A stretch of 64,000 bases of DNA from Ignavibacteria bacterium. GTDB taxonomy: Bacteria > Bacteroidota > Ignavibacteria > Kapaibacteriales > UBA961. Shown one piece after another: positions 36,108 through 45,803 of this stretch. Both the position numbers and the translations under genes were made by a program. The DNA lies in contig JADJXV010000006.1 in the NCBI GenBank assembly GCA_016720145.1, forward strand, positions 124,001 to 188,000, written 5' to 3'. Numbering within the stretch: position 1 is the stretch's first letter; each line of letters starts with the position of its first letter. Below the pieces are notes generated by a model that saw nothing but the letters and a program-made list of their open reading frames with translations, made no database searches and had not been told where the DNA came from.

Positions 36108-36566
36108 ATGGCAAAACCTTATCTTTTAGTTGTCGATGACAATCGAATTACCACCAAGCTTCTTCGCAGGTATTTAGAAGCCAACGGATATGAAGCGTCA
36201 GAAGCATATGATGGTATTGAGTGTTTGGAAAAAGTAGCAGAGCGTATGCCTGATGCGATAGTACTCGATGTGATGATGCCACGTTTGGACGGGTATGAAA
36301 CCGTTAAAAAATTACGTGAATCGCCCGGTACTGACAAAATTCCCGTCGTGATTGTGACCGCACTCAATGATGTGTCTAATCAACTAAAAGCAATTGAGGC
36401 CGGAGCCGATGATTTTTTGAGCAAGCCAATCGAAGAAAAATTGTTAATTGCCAAAGTAAAGCTCTTATCGACGGTCAATTTAGAAAGAAAGAAAGTGACA
36501 GCTTTAAAAGAATTATTACAGCAAAACGGTTGCTCAGAAGCACTTGCCGCATCAGGGATTGAATAG
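36108..36566 (+). CDS. Stand-alone response regulator (receiver domain)
   Basis: 152 residues consisting of one CheY-like receiver: the acidic pair VVDDN, phospho-acceptor Asp in IVLDVMMPRLDGYE, switch Thr in VVIVTALND, and Lys in DDFLSKPIEEK. A short helical tail of about 30 residues follows and no DNA-binding output domain. A partner kinase is not adjacent; the Hpt protein at 44824 is a possible phosphorelay partner, which is speculation. A strong hairpin terminator follows. Confidence 0.92.
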   Translation: MAKPYLLVVDDNRITTKLLRRYLEANGYEASEAYDGIECLEKVAERMPDAIVLDVMMPRLDGYETVKKLRESPGTDKIPVVIVTALNDVSNQLKAIEAGADDFLSKPIEEKLLIAKVKLLSTVNLERKKVTALKELLQQNGCSEALAASGIE

Positions 36567-36582
36567 GTTTTATTGATTTTTT

Positions 36583-36633
36583 GCCGTAGTTATCCTCACC
36601 GAATTATCGGAATGATAACTACGGCTTTTTATT
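36583..36633 (+). terminator. Rho-independent terminator after the receiver gene
   Basis: GCCGTAGTTATC and GATAACTACGGC form a perfect 12-bp stem around a 19-nt loop, followed by TTTTTATTTT. Confidence 0.92.
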
Positions 36634-36664
36634 TTGTTACCCACATCTAACTATCAGAATTACT

Positions 36665-37291
36665 ATGAATTTATATCTACAACGAATTGGATTTGGCTTA
36701 TTATGTGTGTTGCTGTCAGCTTCGCTACTTGGCTGCTCTTCAATTATGAATGCACTCAATAATGTGCAACGATTGCAATTCAAGCTCGAAAATGTTGCGA
36801 ATTTCAGAGTAGCCGGTATCTCTACAAGTAATAAATCTACGTTATCTGACTTTTCAATTATCGATGGATTATCACTTTCACGGGCAGTTGCTACCGGAAA
36901 ATTACCTGTCGAGTTCACGATCAATGTGGCAGCTGTCAATCCTAATGACGGTAAGGGAGGATCTCCATCTCGTACTGCTACTCTTTCGAGCTTGGATTTC
37001 CGACTGTTGATAGACGATGTACAGACCATCAAAGGTGATATCACTTCGCCTCTCGACATTCCGGGAACAGGTCAAAGCACGATTATTCCTGTTACTGTTT
37101 CACTTGATTTGTATGAATATTTCGGGAATAAGGGGTATGATGGTTTGGTGAATCTTGCGCTTGCTCTTGGCGGTGCGAAGGGCAGTGCTTCACATATCAA
37201 GCTCGATGCTCGGCCGACAGTGTCCACGGTATTAGGTCCGGTCTCCTATCCCGGAAGAATTACCATCGTTGACAAACAGTATAGTAATTAA
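36665..37291 (+). CDS. LEA type 2-like lipoprotein
   Basis: 208 residues with a lipoprotein signal (LLCVLLSASLLGC, lipidation at Cys24). The mature part is a beta-sandwich-like sequence (LQFKLENVANFRVAGI, LPVEFTINVAAVNPN, SLDFRLLIDDVQTIKGDI, TIIPVTVSLDLYEYF), similar in layout to the LEA14/WHy fold found in FCB lipoproteins. The function is unknown; it is presumed to face the periplasm. It ends 7 bp before the next gene, so the two are likely co-transcribed. Confidence 0.75.
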   Translation: MNLYLQRIGFGLLCVLLSASLLGCSSIMNALNNVQRLQFKLENVANFRVAGISTSNKSTLSDFSIIDGLSLSRAVATGKLPVEFTINVAAVNPNDGKGGSPSRTATLSSLDFRLLIDDVQTIKGDITSPLDIPGTGQSTIIPVTVSLDLYEYFGNKGYDGLVNLALALGGAKGSASHIKLDARPTVSTVLGPVSYPGRITIVDKQYSN

Positions 37292-37298
37292 GATACAC

Positions 37299-38378
37299 AT
37301 GGAACTTTTCTTCAGTATTCTGTTTGGCTTGCTCTCTGCTGCATGTTCTTTTTTTACTGGTGCTGCAGCAGGACTTTCTGCTGTTTTTTTGGATACCTTA
37401 AAAGAAATCCATCCAAAATTTACCCGCATATTGACTTCTGCACAAAGCGTACGTTCAGGTGAGTCTATTTCTTTGCAAATTCTCGACTTTGCTTTCCTTT
37501 TGCTTTGCGCTACGATGACAGCATTATGGAGTGAAACAATTTTCCCGTCCTGGGAATTTCCTGTCGCAGGCGCATTGCTACTTTTCGCAACATTATTACC
37601 GGTTAAGACATTCGCCCATGCAGCCGGTGAACGTTATGCGGAGCGAGTTGCTATTCAGAGTGCACTTGTTATAGGAGTAATCTCTACTTTTCTCAAGCCG
37701 TTGACAATTCTCATTGGTGCAATTACTCGTGTCATTGTACCTCCCCCTTCGGAAGAAGAATCGCGCGAAGAGTTTGACGCGCTCGTCGATACAGCTCGCG
37801 ACGAAGGTACGCTCGATGACGGTGAATACCGTATCTTAAAGAATATCATGGGGTTCAGTGAGGTACAAGTATCCGACGTGATGACACCCCGAACGGTTGT
37901 TTTCAGTTGTAATGCACTCAGTACGGTTGGAGATGTCGTTGTCATGCCGGAGCTCCAAATGTATTCTCGATTTCCGGTATGGGAGGGTAATTCTCTCGAC
38001 GGTGTAGTCGGCTATGTGATGACCAAAGATGTACTTCGTGCAGCACTGAACGAGAAAAAATCACGGACTTTACGAGAAATAATGCGTGAAGTGTATTTTA
38101 TACCGGAGAATGTAGAGCTTGGTAAAGCGCTTGAGCAATTCCTACAACGCAAGCAACACCTCATGATGGCTGTCGATGAATATGGTGGAATTGAAGGACT
38201 TATCACGATGGAAGATATGGTCGAAGCGATTCTTGGCGTGGAAATAGTGGACGAAGCAGATAGAATTGTGGATTTACGAGCGCTCGCTAAGCAACGAAGA
38301 GATAAACGTGTCGCAGAGGTAAAAGCGATGGGTGAGAGTGATGAAGAAATATCGAATTCTATGAAGGATGAACAGTAG
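37299..38378 (+). CDS. CNNM-domain/CBS-pair protein (hemolysin-C/CorC family, shortened)
   Basis: About 359 residues from the ATG at 37299 (MELFFSILFGLLSAACSFF). An N-terminal DUF21/CNNM membrane domain with about four spans (1-140) is followed by a GYxVxDVMTPR-like linker (MGFSEVQVSDVMTPRTVVF) and two CBS motifs (SRFPVWEGNSLDGVVGYVMTKD and MMAVDEYGGIEGLITMEDMVEAILG). The C-terminal CorC_HlyC transporter-associated domain present in longer relatives is missing. The family is linked to Mg2+/Co2+ export and is ATP-sensing through CBS. In-frame codons to 37269 overlap the preceding gene and are unlikely to be used. Confidence 0.88.
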   Translation: MELFFSILFGLLSAACSFFTGAAAGLSAVFLDTLKEIHPKFTRILTSAQSVRSGESISLQILDFAFLLLCATMTALWSETIFPSWEFPVAGALLLFATLLPVKTFAHAAGERYAERVAIQSALVIGVISTFLKPLTILIGAITRVIVPPPSEEESREEFDALVDTARDEGTLDDGEYRILKNIMGFSEVQVSDVMTPRTVVFSCNALSTVGDVVVMPELQMYSRFPVWEGNSLDGVVGYVMTKDVLRAALNEKKSRTLREIMREVYFIPENVELGKALEQFLQRKQHLMMAVDEYGGIEGLITMEDMVEAILGVEIVDEADRIVDLRALAKQRRDKRVAEVKAMGESDEEISNSMKDEQ

Positions 38379-38423
38379 CTTCATTTTATTAAATTTATAA
38401 CATTCCTACCTTCAAGACTGATA

Positions 38424-40037
38424 TTATTTACGACGATAAAGATTAAATTCACCTATACATGTTGTAGAATCAAAATGAGATTGCAGATAAGTATAAAGAA
38501 GAGTATCATTCTTGACTGATTCCCATGTAGTCAAGTTATGTCCATTAATAATATAACCATTATCGTTATTTTCAATTACTAACCATCCCGCTTTCTTCAC
38601 TTCATCCCACATCGCTTCTTTCCATGCAATAGGGCTACCGACACCAAAATAACATGCTGAACTGTTTACTTTAGGTATCGGAGTTTGATTAAGGATTTTT
38701 GACATTCGATTGCCATGTATCCCCATCACAAATATACGGTTATAAAAATTAAAATCATTTTTTCCGTTGTTTAGTTTCAATTCTGTACGTTGAATATAAT
38801 TTTTAATGTTTTGACTTTGAAGAAGTGAATGCCCTTGAACAGAAATTACTTCAACATAATCAAAGTATTTATCATTATTTATAAAATAATAATAGGGTAA
38901 TGGAGCAATTTTAGCCCATCTCAATATAGGACTAAATAGTAATAAGATGAATAACATACTTACACATAAACTCTTACCTTTAAGAGTTAAAATACACCAG
39001 TTTTTCTTGATCCATTGAATAGAAACGGTAAGCCCGACACCGGACAAAATACTCAAAGGGATAAATAATCTTGAATAATGATAATAGATGCATTTTCTCT
39101 CTAAAAAGACCGATAGTAATAGAAACATCAAAACTATGCAGCATAGTTCAATAAGTCTTTTTACTTTTGTCTCATTTTCGTCTATTTGTCCGCTTGTATT
39201 AAAAATAATCCACACACCAATAAACGAGAAAATTAGAATGCTGAAAGATACTCTATCTGCTATAAACGTTGCAGTTAGCTTCAGTATATACTGTATCAGT
39301 CCCATACCAAATTGTGGTATATTAGCATAGGCCATAGTAAATTTCCATACTTCTTTATACCCTTCAAAGATTTCTGATTGTAAGAATGGGATACATAACA
39401 ACAAAACACCAAAAATGAATCCTATAATTGATATAAGATAACTGCGTAAAAGTAACTTCAGTGGTAATCTATTAGAAAAAATATCAAAGACTATAAGTGC
39501 TAGTATTTGTACTCCAAGAGTATATTTACAACCGAAAATTACTGCAATTAAAATTCCTCGTAGAAAATACTCATAACTAGTCTTCTTTTGTTTAAGATGT
39601 TGGAATAATACAACAAGTATAAAAGGTGCAGCAATGGTTTCACCTTCTAAACTCTGAGTATAGCCAGTGATAAAATACAACAAACAATAGGAAATAACTA
39701 TTGTGAAAGCAAGGATATCATTCTGAGTATATCGTCTAATAAATACATGTAGGAACACAATTGTAATGAACTGCCAGAGTAGCTCAAATCCACGAACCCC
39801 AATCTCAGATTCACCAACTATTGAGTAAACTCCTGCAAAAAGATAATAGATAAGTGGTGATTTCGTATCGACATAATCTGCATATATGTTCCCTCCTTGC
39901 GCTATAACTTGTCCTCCCTGAAGAAAAAATATCTGATCCACTCCCAATGGAAAAAATAACACCGGGAGCATGATTATGAAGATAATCATCCATAATAAGA
40001 ATTTTGTCCGGGTAGAGAGAATTTGAGGTGAAATCAT
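38424..40037 (-). CDS. GT39-like polytopic glycosyltransferase
   Basis: 537 residues with about ten hydrophobic spans, a short first extracytoplasmic loop carrying an acidic residue after the first span (FPLGVDQIFFLQGGQ) and Pro-rich KSPLIYYLFA, followed by a soluble C-terminal part of about 120 residues. This layout is that of ArnT/Pmt-type (GT39/GT83) lipid-linked sugar transferases. The donor is probably a polyprenyl-phosphate sugar; the acceptor is unknown. It starts 3 bp after the stop of a clear paralogue (40041-41630) on the same strand, so both are likely in one operon. Confidence 0.78.
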   Translation of the reverse strand: MISPQILSTRTKFLLWMIIFIIMLPVLFFPLGVDQIFFLQGGQVIAQGGNIYADYVDTKSPLIYYLFAGVYSIVGESEIGVRGFELLWQFITIVFLHVFIRRYTQNDILAFTIVISYCLLYFITGYTQSLEGETIAAPFILVVLFQHLKQKKTSYEYFLRGILIAVIFGCKYTLGVQILALIVFDIFSNRLPLKLLLRSYLISIIGFIFGVLLLCIPFLQSEIFEGYKEVWKFTMAYANIPQFGMGLIQYILKLTATFIADRVSFSILIFSFIGVWIIFNTSGQIDENETKVKRLIELCCIVLMFLLLSVFLERKCIYYHYSRLFIPLSILSGVGLTVSIQWIKKNWCILTLKGKSLCVSMLFILLLFSPILRWAKIAPLPYYYFINNDKYFDYVEVISVQGHSLLQSQNIKNYIQRTELKLNNGKNDFNFYNRIFVMGIHGNRMSKILNQTPIPKVNSSACYFGVGSPIAWKEAMWDEVKKAGWLVIENNDNGYIINGHNLTTWESVKNDTLLYTYLQSHFDSTTCIGEFNLYRRK

Positions 40038-40040
40038 AGA

Positions 40041-41630
40041 TTAGTGGATGGCAGCAATAGTATTTTTCTTGTAAATCTTAAAGACTCCAATTGTCGAGCA
40101 ATGAATAAAATTTTTCTGCACATAACCCGAAACAATTGAATCGCTTGCCAACATTTCGCTACTTGAATTACTATGACCATACATACTCGGATGGCGGTCA
40201 TTCGTTTGAACAATTAGCCACGTAGCTTGCTTTACTTCTTGTTGCATTTCAGACTTCATACCTTTTGGAGCTATAATGCTATAGTACATCGTTGGACTGA
40301 TAAACTTTGAAATCGGCTTTTCATCTAAAAAATAATACACAAAACTTGCCACAGTACTAATAGCAAATGTCTTCCCCTGAATAGGTTGTGACTTGATATA
40401 GCGTGTTACTTCCATAACATCTACCCGAGGAGAGGAAACAGGGTCTGAATTTTGAACACTAATCGAATTTGTATATGTGTTCCCTATTATTGAGTTACAT
40501 CCAAACCTAGCCACATTTAGCCAGCGCGGCAGTGGGCTAAATATCACGATAAAAAACACAATCATACTCGCTAAAAGCTTGAGGTTTTTTGCATTCGACG
40601 GTATCTTTTTCCACCACTCTTGATACAATATCACAACGCCAATTCCCGAAAGAATTGATAATGGAATATACATTCTTGAAAATCTATAGGGAAGTAATTT
40701 TCGTTCAATCACTACCGACAAGAGTAGCAATGCTGAGACAAGAATGGAAAATAGTATCAATTTTTTACTACGCAATTGATGAAAACGCCGTAGCAATTCT
40801 TCTGAAAACATACTGAAAATTGTTCCGGCAATACATGCCATCAGGGCTAAAGAGTAATTATCACCAAAAAATTCAGCAATTGATTTGATTGATGTTCGAA
40901 TGAAGTCAAAATTCACCGGTGGATTAGATGCATAAAATGCCAAATACACAGATATACGACGATATCCGGATAACACTTCAGAATCAAAATACGCAGCAAG
41001 TAAAACGGACATCGTAAATATCATTCCGATTACGATGATGGTCCATTTAGTTAAAAGCTTTTTTTTGGTTAATTGGCGCGATAGTAAATCTTCGATTATA
41101 ATCGCAAAGAAGAGAATTCCAAGTGGGAATTTTAAAGCAGTGATCCATCCAAGTGCAACACCCTGAACAATGTATCTCGAGATTGAATGAGTGTTTTTAG
41201 AAGAAATTTGAAAGTAAATAAGCCAAATTATTCCGATACCTGCAAATCCTTCACATTGAAGAGTTTCCGTGAAATTTAGTGAAGTATAGGACAGTGCATA
41301 CATTGCACCACAACAAAAACCGAGAATCTGATTTTGTACTAATCGAGAAACGACAATTACCAATGAGAATGCAGTACATACTTGCCAAAACAAATCAAAG
41401 CTCCTCAGGGCTAACTCATTAAATCCAAGTATATTACCAACAATTCCAAACATATAAAAGATAAGCGGTGGCTTCACATCATAATAATCCACATACATCC
41501 TCCCACCATTCACCACTAATTCACCTCCGCGGAGAAAAGTAAAATGGTCGGCACCTAATGGGAAGAATAAAGTAGGAAGGAGGAGAATCAATATAATACA
41601 GCAACCGAAAATTCTTTGGTAGGTGGTCAT
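40041..41630 (-). CDS. GT39-like polytopic glycosyltransferase, tandem paralogue
   Basis: 529 residues with the same layout as its downstream neighbour: FPLGADHFTFLRGGELVVNGGRMYVDYYDVKPPLIFYMFG at the N-terminus (acidic Asp in the first loop), about ten spans, then a hydrophilic C-terminal region with a conserved YYFL...ISKF...PTMY segment. Shared features (FPLG-D-F-GG, IxYxxYxDxKxPLIxYxF, VxERK) show that the pair arose by duplication and then diverged. Possibly one acts on the growing chain and the other on the first sugar; that is a guess. Confidence 0.78.
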   Translation of the reverse strand: MTTYQRIFGCCIILILLLPTLFFPLGADHFTFLRGGELVVNGGRMYVDYYDVKPPLIFYMFGIVGNILGFNELALRSFDLFWQVCTAFSLVIVVSRLVQNQILGFCCGAMYALSYTSLNFTETLQCEGFAGIGIIWLIYFQISSKNTHSISRYIVQGVALGWITALKFPLGILFFAIIIEDLLSRQLTKKKLLTKWTIIVIGMIFTMSVLLAAYFDSEVLSGYRRISVYLAFYASNPPVNFDFIRTSIKSIAEFFGDNYSLALMACIAGTIFSMFSEELLRRFHQLRSKKLILFSILVSALLLLSVVIERKLLPYRFSRMYIPLSILSGIGVVILYQEWWKKIPSNAKNLKLLASMIVFFIVIFSPLPRWLNVARFGCNSIIGNTYTNSISVQNSDPVSSPRVDVMEVTRYIKSQPIQGKTFAISTVASFVYYFLDEKPISKFISPTMYYSIIAPKGMKSEMQQEVKQATWLIVQTNDRHPSMYGHSNSSSEMLASDSIVSGYVQKNFIHCSTIGVFKIYKKNTIAAIH

Positions 41631-41651
41631 ACGCTAGAGGAAGGTGAAAAA

Positions 41652-42429
41652 TTAATTGAGAAAACTTACGCTGAGGGTAAGAAATAGTCCTCCAAAATCA
41701 TTAATCGGCGAACCTTTAATACTCTCTATCCCATTACCTCCAAAGGGGATAAAATAATATCGTGCATTGACACCCATGACTGATTTGGAGACGCTACCGA
41801 AATTTGCCCCCACACCGATAAATCCTCCAAAACGTGAATAGGAGTTTGCATAACCAAATGACTGAAAAATATCATATTGGTTGCCGGTACCATCTTCATA
41901 CGGAGCGGCAACGACGAAAGTAGTTCCGACTCCTGCACTTACAAACGGTCTCAGCGTTTCGGCGATGTTATCTGCAAAAATACGGTACTGTACGCCAAGA
42001 GTCAGCGGAAACATAAAAAGTCGATTGACTTTACCGGGAATAAATGTTTTTTGATCGTATGGATCATAATACTCAATCTCATCAGTATTCCGCGCGCCGG
42101 AAATACCTAAATTAATGAAACCACTTATCTTATCTGAAAATATACGTTGATAAAACACACCGGCTCCGGAATCCATTACTCGAAAAAATAACATCTAATC
42201 CCCATCCATGTTTTACTGAATGCAACGCTTGCTGTTCGGCTAATAACGGTCGTGGCGACGTAAACACAATCGTCGTATCATCATCAATACTATCACCCGG
42301 CAACGGCGCGCCGGTGATTTGAGAAGATGATTTGGAAGTGAAAAGTACGAAAAATAGGATAGTTAAAGTCAGAGCGATTTTGTAATGTGCCAATCGCAAG
42401 AAGTAAAGATTGATTATGATAGAATACAT
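41652..42429 (-). pseudogene. Outer-membrane beta-barrel protein, frameshifted
   Basis: The N-terminal frame starts at 42429 with a hydrophobic signal stretch (IALTLTILFFVLFTSKSSSQ) and reads to HGWGLDVIFSSNGF. One extra base in the GG at 42168-42169 shifts it; after correction it continues GAGVFYQRIFSDKISGFINLGISG ... TLGVQYRIFADNIAETLRPFVSAGVGTTF ... FGGFIGVGANFG ... ending LTLSVSFLN. Alternating hydrophobic/aromatic strands and a terminal Phe-Leu-Asn are typical of a small OmpW/OmpA-like barrel of about 258 residues. It shares the strand of the glycosyltransferase pair. Possibly only a sequencing error. Confidence 0.72.
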
Positions 42430-42712
42430 GATGATACTCCTCTGTAACTTGTTAATAAATTAACAAAATCGAAGCGATATATTGATTACAAACAGATGTT
42501 TACCGGAATTTTCCCCAAATATGAGGAAAAGTCTGCTTTCTTCAAAATAGAATTATTATTAACGCCAGTTTTGATGGTCTCAGAGATTAGAATACAGCTA
42601 ATTATCCGTACAACTTGGCTAAGAACACGAACTTTCATAAATTTGCATTGAATAACATTCCCATAAGCCGAATACTGCTCATACTCGTACAAGTCATTCC
42701 GTCAAATTAATC

Positions 42713-43507
42713 ATGAATATCCACCAATTCGTACAACTAATTCATACTGCCTTACCGCCTGAAACAGCTATGAAAGGCGATAGGTTGGGACTACAAGTAC
42801 AAAGCGGACGGACGGAAATTTCATCAATTCTCGTAACACTCGAAATAACAGAAGAAGTAATTACCGAAGCACTTCATAAGGGCAATGATTGTATAGTTAC
42901 TTTCCACCCGTTGATTTTTTCTCCTTTGATTTCATTACAGGAAAATGACAGAGTCGGTCGCTTGTGTACTAGTTTGATCAAACATGAAATTGCCGTCATT
43001 GCTGTTCATACAAATTTCGATGCATTTCCCACCGGTACAAGTGCAATAATAGCAGAAGATCTTGGCTTGATAATTGAGCGGGTACTCGTTCCAGATCGAA
43101 CCTACAATGGTAGTGGTATTGGCGTGGTAGCCCGTACGATATTACCGATTAGTTTACAAGGTTTAGTGACGTTAATTTGGGAAAAATGCGGTTCACCTGT
43201 TCGCTACACTACAGGTAACAACAAGGAAATTAATAGAATTGCAATCGTCGGTGGGAGCGGAACATCATTTATTGATGATGCAATTGAATCGGGCGCCGAT
43301 GCATTTATTACTGCAGACGTGAAATATCACACCTTTCACCGAGCAAAGGGTGAAATTGCTTTAATCGACCCCGGACATTATGAGATGGAACGATATGTTC
43401 CTCAAGGACTTGCATCACTTATCAAGCAGATACTGCCACTCGGAGAGGATATTTCTGTTTCCGTCAGCACGACGATAACTAATCCTGTGCAGTACTGTTT
43501 TAGTTAA
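42713..43507 (+). CDS. Nif3-like dinuclear metal-centre protein
   Basis: 264 residues without the PII-like insertion seen in longer relatives. Conserved metal-ligand segments are present: TFHPLIFSPL, VHTNFDAFPTG, and a C-terminal HxxxE (GHYEMERYVPQ), along with GGSGTSFIDDAIESGADAFITADVKYH. The family forms hexameric toroids with two metals per subunit and is widespread, but its substrate is uncertain (annotated in places as GTP cyclohydrolase I type 2). It is followed by a zinc-ribbon gene; in many bacteria these two genes are neighbours. Confidence 0.93.
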   Translation: MNIHQFVQLIHTALPPETAMKGDRLGLQVQSGRTEISSILVTLEITEEVITEALHKGNDCIVTFHPLIFSPLISLQENDRVGRLCTSLIKHEIAVIAVHTNFDAFPTGTSAIIAEDLGLIIERVLVPDRTYNGSGIGVVARTILPISLQGLVTLIWEKCGSPVRYTTGNNKEINRIAIVGGSGTSFIDDAIESGADAFITADVKYHTFHRAKGEIALIDPGHYEMERYVPQGLASLIKQILPLGEDISVSVSTTITNPVQYCFS

Positions 43508-43558
43508 AATTAAAAAATAAAATAAATTACTTATCTATCATCAATTACAGGGAATTTC

Positions 43559-44281
43559 ATGCAATCACTTATGAACCAATTAGCGGATCTTGCGGCTATT
43601 GACAACGAACTCGACGAACTCCACGAAGAGCTCGGAGACCTACCCAAAGAGGTAAAAAGCCATGAGAAAACCGTCAAAATGAGATCAGCTCTCGTGGACG
43701 AAACGCAAAATCTGGTGAATGAGCTTCATACGTTTACGTCGAATGCTCAAATTATGCTTCAAGAAATTAAAGACAAAGAAGCACAATATGCCGAGCAACA
43801 GTTTCAAGTAAGAAATAATCGTGAATTTGATGCAATTACTAAAGAAATTGAAAACTTACGCGATGAACGTGCTAGAATTATCGAAGAGCAACGTACTTCT
43901 GGCGTCAAAGCAGAGAATCTCGCACAAATTCTCGCACAACAAAAATTAGACCTCGCCGATGCAGTCGAAGTGTTGAATGAAAAAGAGAAAGAACTTTCTG
44001 ATCTTTCAAGTGGTCACAATGATGTGCTGAAGGCATTGATGCAAAAACGTATCGACCTCGCTAACTCAATCAATGTTAATTCACTTGCAGACTACGAACG
44101 TATCCGCACCTTTCACACCGAAGCAGCAGTCCCGCTTCGTAAGAATAGTTGCACCGGTTGCTTCAGCGCAGTCCCACCTCAAAAAATTGTCGAAATCCGA
44201 AACAACATGAATAAGATGTTTTTATGTGAGCATTGCGGAAGAATCCTTTTTCCGGAGGATATTAAAAAAGTCACAGTATAA
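43559..44281 (+). CDS. Coiled-coil protein with C-terminal C4 zinc ribbon
   Basis: 240 residues: a long heptad-rich coiled coil (residues about 10-170) and a zinc ribbon with CTGC ... CEHC near the C-terminus (SVPPQKIVEIRNN between the pairs). This is the CT398/DUF-like family that is regularly found beside Nif3 and rnpB. The role is unproven, though nucleic-acid or protein scaffolding is often suggested. The stop at 44281 lies 20 bp before the RNase P RNA, as in many Bacteroidota. Confidence 0.88.
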   Translation: MQSLMNQLADLAAIDNELDELHEELGDLPKEVKSHEKTVKMRSALVDETQNLVNELHTFTSNAQIMLQEIKDKEAQYAEQQFQVRNNREFDAITKEIENLRDERARIIEEQRTSGVKAENLAQILAQQKLDLADAVEVLNEKEKELSDLSSGHNDVLKALMQKRIDLANSINVNSLADYERIRTFHTEAAVPLRKNSCTGCFSAVPPQKIVEIRNNMNKMFLCEHCGRILFPEDIKKVTV

Positions 44282-44301
44282 TAGATCTAAGTTGTTGAAT
44301 A

Positions 44302-44734
44302 ATAAGCGGGGAAAACGGGCGGTTGCATTAGAAATAATGAGGAAAGTCCGGACACTACAGAACAGCACGCTTCGTAACGCGAAGGCAGTGATATTTGGAC
44401 GAATACTTCAAACAAGCTGACGGAAAGTGCAGCAGAAAACAAACCGCCAATATTTGTATGTCTATATAATCTATAGATATACAAAACGGTAAGGGTGAAA
44501 TGGCGAGGTAAGAGCTCACCGCGTCTCGGGTGACCGAGACGGCATTGCAAACCCCGTGCGGTGCAAGACTAAATAAGAGTCAAGAGCATTTCGGTGTTGA
44601 TGGGCTGTTCGTCCATCTCGGCAATAGCAATATCGCCACTTGGCTCGGGTAAGTCGCTATAAGGATTGCGGTGACGCAATTCACAGATAAATTTCCGCCT
44701 CTTTGATTCATCAAAAAGACAGAATCCGGCTTAT
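44302..44734 (+). ncRNA. rnpB: RNase P RNA
   Basis: Class A catalytic RNA signatures are present: GAGGAAAGTCCGGAC near 44339-44353, AGGGTGAAATGGCGAGGTAAGAG near 44490-44512 and the 3' consensus ACAGAATCCGGCTTA at 44719-44733. The ends can pair as P1 (ATAAGC with GCTTAT). Roughly 430 nt, slightly long for the class. RNase P removes the 5' leader of tRNA precursors. Ends are placed to within a few bases. Confidence 0.93.
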
Positions 44735-44823
44735 AGTTTTCTTCGCTTTATTATTTATTGACAGTAAATCAACAAATCTTGTCTAATCATCTGATTATAT
44801 TCAATTTACGAAAGGTATTGTCT

Positions 44824-45123
44824 ATGAAGCTTCCCAATGACCCGATTATTCTGGAAATGCTCCCGGAATTTATAGATACATGGCTCGATGATCTTACCAC
44901 TCTTTTTCCCGCCTTGGTTGCAGCCAAAAATTCTCAAGACTTATATCGAATGGGACACACTATTAAGGGTTCGTGCGCTCAGTTCGGACTCGACGAAGTC
45001 TCCCTCCTAGGAATCGAACTCATGACGTATGCCAAAGCTGAACAATGGGATAAAGCAATGGCTCTTCGAACAAAAATACAAGCGGCAATTCTTGAGGTCA
45101 AGAAATATCTCGAAACGATGTAA
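44824..45123 (+). CDS. Hpt-domain histidine phosphotransfer protein
   Basis: 99 residues from the ATG at 44824, with GAAAGG a few bases upstream. A single four-helix Hpt domain carries the phosphorylatable His in GHTIKGSCAQFGLDEVS, followed by the leucine-rich helix ELMTYAKAEQWDKA. It would shuttle phosphoryl groups between a hybrid kinase and a response regulator. The frame extends upstream to a TTG at 44758, but the residues before Met23 lack conservation, so the later start is preferred. Confidence 0.88.
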   Translation: MKLPNDPIILEMLPEFIDTWLDDLTTLFPALVAAKNSQDLYRMGHTIKGSCAQFGLDEVSLLGIELMTYAKAEQWDKAMALRTKIQAAILEVKKYLETM

Positions 45124-45202
45124 TTGGCTATACTTTCTCTACAATGTTGTTTTCTAAGATGTGTTTCAAGTTTTATTCAACGCCGTAATAATTAAGATAA
45201 TT

Positions 45203-45694
45203 ATGAAAAAAATCCTTTTAATTCTCGGTTGTATTCTCCTCTTTAGTCCACACTTCGTATCTGCTCAAAAACGCATAGCCGTATTACCCTTTAGAAATAT
45301 GGATGGTAATATGGCGCTTAATCCATGGTGTGTAAAGCTTTCTGATTCTGTGGCAACTGGACTTCGAGAAGCAGATTCTACACATAAATTCTATATCGTC
45401 GTTCCTCAAGACTCCGTCGCTGAGCTCCTGGCTTCCCTCAACCTCGACCCGATGAACCCTCAATACGAATCTGATCTCTGGAAAGCAATTGCCATGCTCC
45501 ATGTCGAACGTGCAATTACCGGCAATTTCAATATTCAATACGGTAAAATGCTTATTAATGCATATAATTACGACGTTCAGACGAAAATTCCTCATCCTAC
45601 TGCGCAGGCGAAAAATCTCTTCCGCACGCAAGATAAAACGCTCGATGCAGTGCCTGCAATACTCAATAAACTCTTGCCGGGACTGACTCAGTAA
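45203..45694 (+). CDS. Secreted FlgO/CsgG-like small protein
   Basis: 163 residues from the ATG at 45203 (MKKILLILGCILLFSPHFVSAQ, signal peptide). The mature sequence begins KRIAVLPFRNMDGN and has W(C)VKLSDSVATGLRE, a pattern shared with the nucleotide-free FlgO/TolB-N/CsgG-like fold, then RAITGNFNIQYGKMLINAYNYDVQT. Proteins of this type are periplasmic or outer-membrane-associated assembly factors; nothing here shows which structure it serves. Upstream in-frame codons to 45161 are unlikely to be translated. Confidence 0.65.
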   Translation: MKKILLILGCILLFSPHFVSAQKRIAVLPFRNMDGNMALNPWCVKLSDSVATGLREADSTHKFYIVVPQDSVAELLASLNLDPMNPQYESDLWKAIAMLHVERAITGNFNIQYGKMLINAYNYDVQTKIPHPTAQAKNLFRTQDKTLDAVPAILNKLLPGLTQ

Positions 45695-45717
45695 TTGTTG
45701 TCAATGAATAATTAAAG

Positions 45718-45768
45718 GGCGAATTGTATATACCCGAGCAGAGGCTGCCGGATATGTGTAATTCGCCC
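45718..45768 (+). terminator. Hairpin after the FlgO-like gene
   Basis: GGGCGAATT and AATTCGCCC form a 9-bp stem, extended by TATATAC/GTGTATA-like pairing, closing a 20-30 nt loop; TTGTATTT follows. The T-run is weak. Confidence 0.6.
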
Positions 45769-45803
45769 TTGTATTTCCAACTACTTATCTACGATATTCC
45801 CTC

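Noticed and set aside
44287..44550. An 87-residue minus-strand frame
   Set aside because: It lies inside the RNase P RNA and has no family match.
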